DNA from: Acidimicrobiaceae bacterium
GTDB taxonomy: Bacteria > Actinomycetota > Acidimicrobiia > Acidimicrobiales > Ilumatobacteraceae
NCBI GenBank assembly: GCA_006515795.1
Contig: VFMC01000089.1
Coordinates: 1-6,379, forward strand
DNA: 6,379 nt
Direction: 5' to 3'
Part shown: in pieces, positions 1 to 4,901 of the stretch
How positions within the stretch are numbered: the first letter of the stretch is position 1
Layout: every line of letters starts with the position of its first letter
The notes under the pieces: model-generated
Seen by the model: only the letters and a program-made list of their open reading frames with translations
What the model was told of the DNA's origin: nothing
Database searches by the model: none
Program-made: the position numbers and the translations under genes

Positions 1-557
1 GACGCGGCGACGTCGTCGAGCTCGAAGTTGCCGACGAGTGCACCGTCGCCGGCGCGGCGCATCCGCAACGAACGCTCGGGTTCTGGTCGCGGTTCGTTGT
101 CGTCGATGATCGCTTCGGCACGGGCCTTCCACAGTTGGCAGGCCTTCTCGGTGTCGGCGACCGGGAGTGGGGCGATGATCGCGACGATCTCGGTCTGCTG
201 TTCGGCGAGCACCGCAGCGAGCTTGGCGGGGCAGGCGTGTTGCAACGCGGTGACCTGACCGGCGGACAGGGTGCGTGTCACGGCGGCGTCGGCGACGGCG
301 GGGAACCGGTCGAGGAAGCGACCGCGATGGACCCACTTCCATGAGTCGCTGTCGGCGAGGCGGCCGTGGGTGCGCAACCATGCCGCGATCGACACCGATC
401 CGTCGTAGCCCCAGTCGCCGCTCAGCTCCAACCGGCGAATCGCCAGCGCCAACCGGGCGGCCTCACGTTCGTGGGCGGCGAGCGCGGCGAGCAGCTCGGA
501 GGCGGTGAGCACGCAATCGACGACGTCGACGGGTGCGTCGTCGGATACGTCGATCAT
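1..557 (-). CDS. DUF222 (13E12-type) family protein, N-terminal part; C-terminus lies beyond the window
   Basis: The reading frame is open from the ATG at 557 to the left edge: 185 residues plus two bases. The protein has the usual DUF222 layout: an acidic start, a helical stretch with 'LTASELLAAL' (residues 17-26) and 'ARLALAIRRLEL' (34-45), then the hallmark segment 'DGSVSIAAWLRTHGRL' (52-67), 'RFLDRFPAVADAAV' (80-93) and 'TLSAGQVTAL' (96-105). Family members often carry a C-terminal HNH nuclease domain of about 50 residues. That part would lie past the left edge and cannot be confirmed. The family is abundant and repeated in actinobacterial genomes; its role is poorly defined, though DNA processing has been suggested. 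The start is preferred because a -10-like hexamer lies 7 nt upstream, no Shine-Dalgarno is present, and the promoter carries an SOS-box match. It is a separate unit from the GntR gene, 173 bp upstream. Confidence 0.88.
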   Translation of the reverse strand, partial: MIDVSDDAPVDVVDCVLTASELLAALAAHEREAARLALAIRRLELSGDWGYDGSVSIAAWLRTHGRLADSDSWKWVHRGRFLDRFPAVADAAVTRTLSAGQVTALQHACPAKLAAVLAEQQTEIVAIIAPLPVADTEKACQLWKARAEAIIDDNEPRPEPERSLRMRRAGDGALVGNFELDDVAA

Positions 558-564
558 GTCTTGG

Positions 565-591
565 ATCGTACACCAGTTCGCCCACACTCAA
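565..591 (-). promoter_or_regulatory. Candidate leaderless promoter of the DUF222 gene
   Basis: Reading the minus strand, TTGAGT (591-586) is followed by a 15-nt spacer and TACGAT (570-565), which fits the TANNNT pattern of actinobacterial -10 elements. The ATG at 557 begins 7 nt after the -10, so transcription would start at or next to the start codon. The 15-nt spacer is short (16 if TTTGAG at 592-587 is used), which lowers confidence in the -35. No purine-rich ribosome binding site precedes the ATG. Confidence 0.45.
566..581 (-). promoter_or_regulatory. Candidate LexA/SOS box in the DUF222 promoter
   Basis: The minus strand reads GCGAAC-TGGT-GTACGA. Against the Bacillus/actinobacterial LexA core CGAAC-N4-GTTCG it matches 9 of 10 positions; the exception is A for T in the right half. 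It overlaps the proposed -10 (565-570) and the spacer, where a bound repressor would block transcription. Several 13E12-family genes of Mycobacterium tuberculosis are known to have SOS boxes, so the target gene fits. LexA binding itself is inferred. Confidence 0.55.
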
Positions 592-621
592 ACCTCGAAA
601 CCCATGTTCCACATAGGTTGT

Positions 622-648
622 AGCGATAGCCGGGCCCCGCTCATCGCT
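622..648 (-). terminator. Candidate GC-rich hairpin terminator after the GntR gene
   Basis: AGCGATAGC (622-630) can pair with GCT (639-641) and ATCGCT (643-648), giving a 9-bp stem with one bulged C (642) and an 8-nt loop CGGGCCCC. It lies 83 nt past the GntR stop codon, in the gap before the DUF222 promoter. There is no U-tract on either strand, so it would be a U-less terminator at best; it may also just be a structured element. Confidence 0.35.
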
Positions 649-730
649 GCCGGAGATGCTCGACCAGCGTCGCTGAAGGTCAGGGCCTTGGCCCCTCGGG
701 TTGTCGCGTTGGTCGGCGTGATCGGCGCGG

Positions 731-1516
731 TCAGGACGTTGGCGCGGTCGGTGTGAACGACGGGCGCTCGAGCTGTTCGCCGGTGTCGGTCCACGCCGAC
801 AGGAACGTGTAGAGGTCGCCGCGGATCACGGTTCGTCTCCACTCCAGCGGGCGGCCCTCGTGCGAGGTGAACCGTTCGACGAGGAACGCTGGTTCCTTGG
901 CGGTCGTGCCGAGCAAGGCCCGCTCGTCGCCGGTGGGGAGCACGGGGTGCAGGCGTTCCCAGCCGGCGCCCGGTCTCACGCCGCAGCGCTGCTCGAGCTC
1001 GGTGTACACCGCGGTGCGGCGGAAGTCGACGCTCAGCAGGGGGGTGGCCACGGCAGCTGGTAGCCAGAGCTGATCGATGGCGATCGGCGTGGCATCGGCG
1101 TAGCGCAAGCGCTTCAGGTACACGAACTTCGTCCGACCAGACAGCCCGAGTCGGGCGGCGACGTCCACCGCGGTCCGCTTCTCCAGCGCGAGCACGTCGT
1201 TGCGTTGTTCGAAACCCTGCTCCTCGATCGAGCGGAACAGGCTGTACAGCGCGCCGGTGCGCTGCTCGATCGGCTGATTGCGGAGGAAGGTGCCGCGTCC
1301 TCGCTCGCGGTTGATCAGTCCCTCACTGTGCAGGCGGCGCATCGCCTCACGCATCGTGTGCCGACTCACGGCGTACTGCTCGATGAGCTCACGCTCCGGC
1401 GGGAAGCCCAGGGTGAACTCGTTGCGGGCGAGCCGCTGGCGCATGTCGGCGAGCACCTGGGCCCAGAGCGGCAGGGGATTGGCTCGATCTGGCTTCCGGT
1501 AGGTCGTGCGTGTCAC
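731..1516 (-). CDS. GntR-family transcriptional regulator, HutC subfamily (wHTH + UTRA)
   Basis: A 261-residue, complete cytoplasmic DNA-binding regulator. Residues about 14-78 form the GntR winged helix-turn-helix, with 'FPPERELIEQYAVSRHTMRE' (38-57) and the wing 'EGLINRERGRGTFL' (65-78). Residues about 98-241 match a UTRA ligand-binding domain, with 'KFVYLKRLRYADATPIAID' (130-148) and 'PAFLVERFTSHEGRPLEW' (209-226). UTRA domains in this subfamily bind small effectors such as amino-sugar phosphates, urocanate or other metabolites; the ligand here is unknown. The GTG start at 1516 keeps the full wHTH and lies 6 nt after a -10-like hexamer, with no Shine-Dalgarno, suggesting leaderless translation. 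It follows the rhodanese gene on the same strand by 48 bp. A palindrome overlapping its promoter suggests autorepression. No sugar or amino-acid catabolic genes are adjacent, so its pathway cannot be read from context. Confidence 0.93.
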   Translation of the reverse strand: MTRTTYRKPDRANPLPLWAQVLADMRQRLARNEFTLGFPPERELIEQYAVSRHTMREAMRRLHSEGLINRERGRGTFLRNQPIEQRTGALYSLFRSIEEQGFEQRNDVLALEKRTAVDVAARLGLSGRTKFVYLKRLRYADATPIAIDQLWLPAAVATPLLSVDFRRTAVYTELEQRCGVRPGAGWERLHPVLPTGDERALLGTTAKEPAFLVERFTSHEGRPLEWRRTVIRGDLYTFLSAWTDTGEQLERPSFTPTAPTS

Positions 1517-1522
1517 CTGGCC

Positions 1523-1551
1523 AATGTACGTACAAAGCAGCTCGGGTGCAA
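1523..1551 (-). promoter_or_regulatory. Candidate leaderless promoter of the GntR gene
   Basis: On the minus strand TTGCAC (1551-1546) is followed by exactly 17 nt and TACATT (1528-1523). The -10 matches TATAAT at four of six positions; the -35 is weaker (TTG conserved). The GTG start codon begins 6 nt after the -10, which leaves no room for a 5' leader. This gives the gene its own promoter although it sits only 48 bp behind the rhodanese gene. Confidence 0.5.
1525..1534. promoter_or_regulatory. Candidate GntR operator, perfect palindrome TGTACGTACA
   Basis: TGTAC-GTACA is a perfect 10-bp inverted repeat with no spacer. It overlaps the -10 hexamer (1523-1528) of the GntR gene. GntR-family operators are short palindromes with GT...AC cores, and HutC-type regulators commonly repress themselves, so an autoregulatory site is plausible. 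A copy differing at one base is present in the rhodanese promoter at 2021-2030. Confidence 0.5.
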
Positions 1552-1564
1552 CGATGCCGGATGA

Positions 1565-2002
1565 CTAGCCGACGGTAGGTGCGCCTGCCGCCAGCCAGCT
1601 GACGATCCCGCCGTCGAGGTCGTACACGTGGGTGAACCCGAGCTCCGCCATGATCGCAGTCGCCTGCCCGCTGCGATTGCCGGATCGGCAGTAGACGAAG
1701 TAGGTGGCGCCGCGGTCGAGCTCGGCGATCTTCTCGCTGAATCCACCGGCGTTGAAGTCGAACAGCTCGGCTCGCTCGATGTGGCCTTCGGCGAACTCCT
1801 CGGGCGTGCGCACGTCGATGATCCGAATCGAGGGATCGGCCGTGAGCTGCAGGGCCTTGGGAACGTCGACGAGCTGCACCGCCGGCGCCCCAGCCGCGGC
1901 CGCGGTCGCGGTGGCCGACTCGTCCTCGACGGAGCCGCTGTTGCCGCACGCGGCGAGCGCCATTGCGGACACGAGGGTGGCGACGGACAAGCGATGGCTC
2001 AT
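1565..2002 (-). CDS. Rhodanese-domain lipoprotein (extracytoplasmic)
   Basis: A 145-residue protein with a lipoprotein signal peptide: 'SHR' at the N-terminus, a hydrophobic core (6-18) and lipobox LAAC, making Cys19 the lipidated residue. A short Ser/Ala-rich linker (20-40) leads to one rhodanese domain (about 42-140): 'IIDVRTPEEFAEGHI' (61-75), then the active-site loop CRSGNRS (105-111) with catalytic Cys105, and 'GFTHVYDLDGGIVSW' (122-136). Rhodaneses carry sulfane sulfur on this cysteine and pass it to acceptors such as cyanide or thiols; the substrate here is unknown. Being membrane-anchored outside the cytoplasm, it may handle external reactive sulfur or thiol redox (inference). The ATG at 2002 is chosen because it starts the signal peptide; the in-frame ATG at 2122 adds 40 residues that would mask it. 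A -10-like hexamer lies 6 nt upstream. GntR follows 48 bp downstream. Confidence 0.92.
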   Translation of the reverse strand: MSHRLSVATLVSAMALAACGNSGSVEDESATATAAAAGAPAVQLVDVPKALQLTADPSIRIIDVRTPEEFAEGHIERAELFDFNAGGFSEKIAELDRGATYFVYCRSGNRSGQATAIMAELGFTHVYDLDGGIVSWLAAGAPTVG

Positions 2003-2008
2003 CAGGCG

Positions 2009-2014
2009 AGGATA
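2009..2014 (-). promoter_or_regulatory. Candidate -10 element of the rhodanese gene (leaderless geometry)
   Basis: TATCCT on the minus strand fits TANNNT and ends 6 nt before the ATG at 2002. No Shine-Dalgarno is present between them. No convincing -35 is found 16-18 nt upstream, so the call rests on the -10 and its spacing. Confidence 0.38.
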
Positions 2015-2020
2015 GCGATA

Positions 2021-2030
2021 TGTACGGACA
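2021..2030. promoter_or_regulatory. Candidate second GntR operator, TGTACGGACA
   Basis: This matches the palindrome in the GntR promoter at 9 of 10 bases, and ATGT...ACAT flanks (2020-2031) extend its own symmetry. It lies 6 bp upstream of the proposed -10 of the rhodanese gene, within the -10/-35 spacer. Its centre is 10 bp (about one helical turn) further from the start codon than the GntR site is from its own. Regulation of the rhodanese gene by the neighbouring GntR protein is inferred. Confidence 0.42.
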
Positions 2031-2062
2031 TTTCGCCGGCGGAGCGCGACTGGCCCGGGAAC

Positions 2063-2076
2063 TGGTCGTAGGACCA
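2063..2076. repeat. Inverted repeat TGGTC-GTAG-GACCA in the divergent intergenic region
   Basis: Two perfect 5-bp arms (2063-2067, 2072-2076) flank a 4-nt centre. It sits between the divergent rhodanese and Ser/Thr-rich genes. The arms equal those of the DasR/NagR-type GntR operators (TGGTC-TA-GACCA), but the centre here is 2 bp longer, so that identity is doubtful. It could also be a small hairpin. Confidence 0.3.
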
Positions 2077-2084
2077 TGGTGCAA

Positions 2085-2113
2085 TTGTCGGGTCCCGGCA
2101 TCTCGCCCACACT
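2085..2113 (+). promoter_or_regulatory. Candidate promoter of the Ser/Thr-rich membrane protein gene
   Basis: TTGTCG (2085-2090), a 17-nt spacer and CACACT (2108-2113) lie upstream of the ATG at 2121, with 7 nt between the -10 and the start codon. The -10 is poor (three of six consensus bases), but the spacing matches that of the other leaderless candidates here, and no Shine-Dalgarno is present. Confidence 0.3.
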
Positions 2114-2120
2114 GGTCGAC

Positions 2121-2804
2121 ATGAGCGAGCCTTGGAGCGGACACGGAGATCAGCCGGCCCACATGGATTCGGTGTTCACTGGTGCCCCTAGCGCCAGTGC
2201 CGCCACGGTACGTGAGGTGATCGGTCGCCCACGTCGGGTCGAATCACGCCGCAAGACCGTGCCCGTCTCGTTGTTGTGGGTCATCACCGCCGCGGCCGCA
2301 GGCGGATCGGTGTTCGCCGTCCGCGACGCCCTCTTCGCCAGTCCCGGCAACGAGACCACACGATCGGTTTGGACCAACCCCGGCAAGCGTGCCGATCTGC
2401 CGAGCGAGGGCATCTCCGTGCCGGTGTCCGCCAGCACGATGCCCGACCGATCCACCGCCGGCTCTGCCAGCCCGTCGACGGCCGAGTCGGTCACGGTGCC
2501 GACGACCATCGGTGGTGCCGACCCGACCACCACGGTGGCGAGCAAGGGGTCCGGCAACCAGGGCTCCGGCCAGGCGCCGGTCACGGCCACGACAACTGTC
2601 ACCACCACGCCGGCCGCCGGTGGTGCCACCGGCTCGCCCGCAGTGAGCGTGCCGTCATCGAACGCCGACAACACATCTACCTCGGTCACGACCGCCACAT
2701 CACCCGACGACAGTGCTCCGGACGAGTCCGGTCCATCGACGACCGACGACTCGGGGTCCGGCAAGGGCAAGGGATCTGGATCTGGTGGCGGAGGCGGCGG
2801 CTGA
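2121..2804 (+). CDS. Single-pass membrane protein with Ser/Thr-rich outer region and glycine tail (hypothetical)
   Basis: A 227-residue protein matching no family I recognise. Residues 1-45 are cytoplasmic and end in a basic stretch (GRPRRVESRRK, 35-45). Residues about 47-71 form one transmembrane segment ('VPVSLLWVITAAAAGGSVF'). The positive-inside rule puts the remaining 155 residues outside. That part is low in complexity: Ser, Thr, Pro, Ala and Gly dominate, with TTTV/TTT runs at 135-163, an acidic patch 'SPDDSAPDESGPSTTDD' (194-210), and a tail of GK, GS and G repeats (212-227). It has no catalytic motif, Cys pair or sortase signal. Such regions act as stalks or O-glycosylated spacers in actinobacterial envelope proteins (inference). 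The ATG at 2121 is preferred over 2076 for promoter spacing; 2163 is also possible. It faces the rhodanese gene divergently and the response regulator convergently. Confidence 0.75.
   Translation: MSEPWSGHGDQPAHMDSVFTGAPSASAATVREVIGRPRRVESRRKTVPVSLLWVITAAAAGGSVFAVRDALFASPGNETTRSVWTNPGKRADLPSEGISVPVSASTMPDRSTAGSASPSTAESVTVPTTIGGADPTTTVASKGSGNQGSGQAPVTATTTVTTTPAAGGATGSPAVSVPSSNADNTSTSVTTATSPDDSAPDESGPSTTDDSGSGKGKGSGSGGGGGG
2760..2801 (+). repeat. In-frame hexanucleotide repeat coding for the Gly-Lys/Gly-Ser tail
   Basis: The 3' end of the gene is made of 6-bp units: GGCAAG twice (2760-2771), GGATCT twice (2772-2783), then a GGN run (2784-2801) for six glycines. Each unit encodes two residues, so gain or loss of units would lengthen or shorten the tail without a frameshift. 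Confidence 0.6.
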
Positions 2805-2810
2805 CGTCAG
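2801..2810. repeat. Palindrome CTGACGTCAG containing both convergent stop codons
   Basis: A perfect 10-bp inverted repeat. Its left half supplies the TGA (2802-2804) of the plus-strand gene and its right half the TGA (2807-2809, minus) of the response regulator. Only 2 bp separate the stops, so no conventional terminator fits between the genes. Confidence 0.6.
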
Positions 2811-3445
2811 TTCAGGTGCTCGCTCGCCCAGAGCGCGGCCTGGGTCCGGTCGCTCACACCGAGACGTTGGAAGACGCTCGTGAGGTGGGCCTTCACGGTG
2901 CGCTCGCTGATGCCGAGGCGGCGAGCGATCTGCTTGTTGGCGAGCCCCCCACGCACGAGCAGCAGCACCTCGCGCTCGCGGTCGGTCAGCGACACGGTCT
3001 CGCGACGCGTGCGGCGCGACTCGAGCAGCACCCGCGCGGCCTTCGGGTCGAGTGGCGATTCGCCGGCGAACACCGAGCGGATGGCGCCGGCGATGTCGTC
3101 GGGGTCTGAGTCCTTCAGCAGGTAGCCGTCGGCGCCGGCGGCAAGCGCGTCGAGGATCCTGGTCTGGTCGGAGAACGAGGTGAGCACGAGCACCCGACTG
3201 GCCGGATGTGCCGCGGTCATGCGCCGCGTCGCCTCCACACCATCCACGTCGGGCATCGACAGGTCCATCAACACGACGTCCGGTTGCAGGCGCGCCACCA
3301 CTTCCAGGACCTCGGCCCCGTTGGCCGCCGTTCCGACCAGCTCGATGTCGGCGGTGGTGGCCAGCAGGAGCTCGAGGCCGGATCGCACGACCTGGTGGTC
3401 GTCGGCGACCACAACGCGGATCTTGGGAGGGGATGCTTCGTTCAT
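2807..3445 (-). CDS. Two-component response regulator, NarL/LuxR type
   Basis: A 212-residue cytoplasmic regulator. The receiver domain (about 9-122) has the acidic pair Asp15-Asp16, phosphoacceptor Asp61 in 'VVLMDLSMPDVDG', the switch Thr89 ('VLVLTSF') and Lys111 ('GYLLKDSDP'). The C-terminal LuxR-type helix-turn-helix (about 150-212) has 'SLTDREREVLLLV' (154-166), 'ANKQIARRLGISERTVKAHL' (169-188) and 'RLGVSDRTQAALWA' (196-207). All key residues are intact, so phosphorylation-driven dimerisation and DNA binding are expected; the target genes are unknown. The ATG at 3445 is chosen because GAGG lies 9 nt upstream and the receiver fold begins right after; the in-frame ATG at 3568 would add 41 disordered residues overlapping the kinase gene. 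It follows the kinase by 22 bp, and the two almost certainly form a cognate pair in one transcript. Confidence 0.96.
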   Translation of the reverse strand: MNEASPPKIRVVVADDHQVVRSGLELLLATTADIELVGTAANGAEVLEVVARLQPDVVLMDLSMPDVDGVEATRRMTAAHPASRVLVLTSFSDQTRILDALAAGADGYLLKDSDPDDIAGAIRSVFAGESPLDPKAARVLLESRRTRRETVSLTDREREVLLLVRGGLANKQIARRLGISERTVKAHLTSVFQRLGVSDRTQAALWASEHLN

Positions 3446-3454
3446 GGTGAGATG

Positions 3455-3458
3455 CCTC
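3455..3458 (-). promoter_or_regulatory. Ribosome binding site of the response regulator
   Basis: GAGG on the minus strand, 9 nt before the ATG at 3445, inside the 22-bp gap after the kinase stop codon. It decides the start in favour of 3445 over the upstream in-frame ATG at 3568. Confidence 0.6.
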
Positions 3459-3467
3459 GGATCGGGA

Positions 3468-4856
3468 TCAGGTTGGAACGGTACCCGCGGTGCGGTCGGA
3501 GCGGGGGTTGCGCGTGGTGGGCGGGCGGACTGGAGCGGGAAGCTGGATGACGAGGTTGGTGCCGACATCGATCGACGAGCGAACCGTCAACGAGCCGCCG
3601 AGCTCGTTGGCGAGGTGGGCGAGCGACCGCAGGCCGACGTGGCCCTCGGCCGAGCGCTCGCTGAGATCGATCGTGGAGAAGCCGCGTCCATCGTCGTCGA
3701 CGGTCATGTGCACGTCGCTGCCGACGAGGTGGAGCTCGATGCGAACACGTGTGGCGTGGGCATGGGAGACCACGTTGCGCAGTGCCTCCTGGGCGGTGCG
3801 GTAGAGGAGGGCGGAGGTGTCGGGATCGAGGGCGATGTCTTCGAGCTGCACGTCGAGATCGGTCGTGATCCCGCGCCCGTTGAGCCGGCCGAGCAGGTCG
3901 CCGAGCGCCGACTCGAGTCCCTCCTCCTGGAGGTTCGGAGGGTAGATCTCGACCAGCAGCGATCGGAGCGATTTGATGCTGGCCCGAATCGAAGCGGATG
4001 CGTCGAGCGCGTCGCGCGGCGCGAGCTGTTCGCCGCGACCGAGAGCTGCCAGGCGAAGCGAGACCCCGGTGAGATCCTGCACGACACCATCGTGGAGATC
4101 GCTGGCGATGCGCCGCCGTTCGGACTCGCTGGCGGCGATCGCGTGCCGGAGCAGGCGCTCGCGTTCGGTCTGGCTGCTGTCGAGCCGGCGGGCCATCGAC
4201 CAGGCGAGAGGGAGTTGGATCAGCTGGAGAACCACTAGCGCGCCGATCGCGATCGGTGCGAACTCGAGCCAGAGCCGTCGGCCCACGTCGGTGACTCCGC
4301 TGTACCGGAAGTAGGTCTCGAAAAGGATGGGCGTACCGTTCGGGAGCGTCGTGCCGACGTACACCTCGAGCAGCTTCGTCTCGGCCTCGTACTGGTTCTC
4401 GGGCTTGGAGAGATCGCTGACCTCGGCGTTGGGAGGCCCCCCGGCGATGACCGCCAGCGCCTCGTCATCGATCTCGAACTTCTGACCGATCAGTCGCGGT
4501 TCATCGGCGTAGAGCACGGTGCCATCGGCGCTCCACAGCTTCACCCGCACGAGTGAGCCGCCGAGAACCGACTCGCGTACAGCGGCATCGAGTCGCTCGA
4601 GCGCTTCGGCGTCCTCGGTGAGCAGTGCATCGTCGAGAACCGGCTCGACGATGCCGCGCAGGCTCACCCACGTGATTCGTTGCGCGTCGGCGATTGCCTG
4701 CTCGGTGCCGACACGCCTGCTTGCCCAGGCCGTGAGCGCGACGACGAGCCCGAGGGCGAGGAGACCCGCAAGTGCGAAGCGGCCGACGACGCGCCGGACC
4801 GAGATGCGTTCCACCAACATTCCCGGTCTCATCGAGTCGTGCTCTTCATCCGCCAT
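3468..4856 (-). CDS. Sensor histidine kinase, HisKA_3/NarL-partner type
   Basis: A 462-residue membrane kinase. Transmembrane segment 1 spans about 26-46, followed by a sensor region of about 150 residues outside the membrane (48-195) with no domain I recognise, then segment 2 (about 197-219). No clear HAMP domain follows; a short helical linker leads to the HisKA_3 dimerisation box 'RRIASDLHDGVVQDL' (248-262) with phospho-acceptor His255 and the DxxxQ phosphatase motif (Asp256, Gln260). The ATPase domain (about 345-440) has the N box with Asn361, G1 'DDGRGF' (388-393) and G2 'GHVGLRSL' (405-412). The basic, Pro-rich tail (445-462) looks disordered. All catalytic motifs are present. The ATG at 4856 is preferred because GGGAAG lies 9 nt upstream; an ATG at 4865 abuts that site and would add three residues. 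It lies 45 bp after the phosphotransferase gene and 22 bp before its response regulator. Confidence 0.95.
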   Translation of the reverse strand: MADEEHDSMRPGMLVERISVRRVVGRFALAGLLALGLVVALTAWASRRVGTEQAIADAQRITWVSLRGIVEPVLDDALLTEDAEALERLDAAVRESVLGGSLVRVKLWSADGTVLYADEPRLIGQKFEIDDEALAVIAGGPPNAEVSDLSKPENQYEAETKLLEVYVGTTLPNGTPILFETYFRYSGVTDVGRRLWLEFAPIAIGALVVLQLIQLPLAWSMARRLDSSQTERERLLRHAIAASESERRRIASDLHDGVVQDLTGVSLRLAALGRGEQLAPRDALDASASIRASIKSLRSLLVEIYPPNLQEEGLESALGDLLGRLNGRGITTDLDVQLEDIALDPDTSALLYRTAQEALRNVVSHAHATRVRIELHLVGSDVHMTVDDDGRGFSTIDLSERSAEGHVGLRSLAHLANELGGSLTVRSSIDVGTNLVIQLPAPVRPPTTRNPRSDRTAGTVPT

Positions 4857-4865
4857 GTTTGCCAT

Positions 4866-4871
4866 CTTCCC
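4866..4871 (-). promoter_or_regulatory. Ribosome binding site of the histidine kinase
   Basis: GGGAAG on the minus strand, 9 nt before the ATG at 4856 and directly next to the alternative ATG at 4865, which makes 4856 the better start. It follows a perfect palindrome, CACGCGCGTG (4871-4880), with which it shares one base. Confidence 0.5.
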
Positions 4872-4901
4872 ACGCGCGTGCCCAGACGGGTCCCGCTGTG
4901 A

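Noticed and set aside
602..617. ATGT-TCC-ACAT inverted repeat upstream of the DUF222 -35
   Set aside because: Four-base arms are too short to support an operator call without a second copy or conservation.
669..696. GGGC-CTTG-GCCC hairpin near 684-695 as a terminator of the GntR gene
   Set aside because: The stem is only 4 bp with no U-tract; the 9-bp stem at 622-648 is a better candidate.
2003..2122. N-terminal extension of the rhodanese protein to the ATG at 2122
   Set aside because: The extra 40 residues would bury the lipoprotein signal peptide and cross the promoter region and palindromes; the ATG at 2002 gives a textbook signal and lipobox.
1389..2162. 257-residue minus-strand frame spanning the rhodanese gene and the start of the GntR gene
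   Set aside because: It is out of frame with both genes, Arg-rich and without any domain, as expected for a shadow frame.
2150..2770. 206-residue minus-strand frame opposite the Ser/Thr-rich gene
   Set aside because: No ribosome binding site, promoter or domain. The plus-strand reading gives a coherent topology (basic segment, membrane helix, outer region) and a better start context.
3180..4238. Long open frame (352 residues) on the plus strand opposite the kinase and response regulator
   Set aside because: It lies antisense to two genes with intact catalytic motifs and shows no recognisable domain. Long antisense frames are expected in GC-rich coding DNA.
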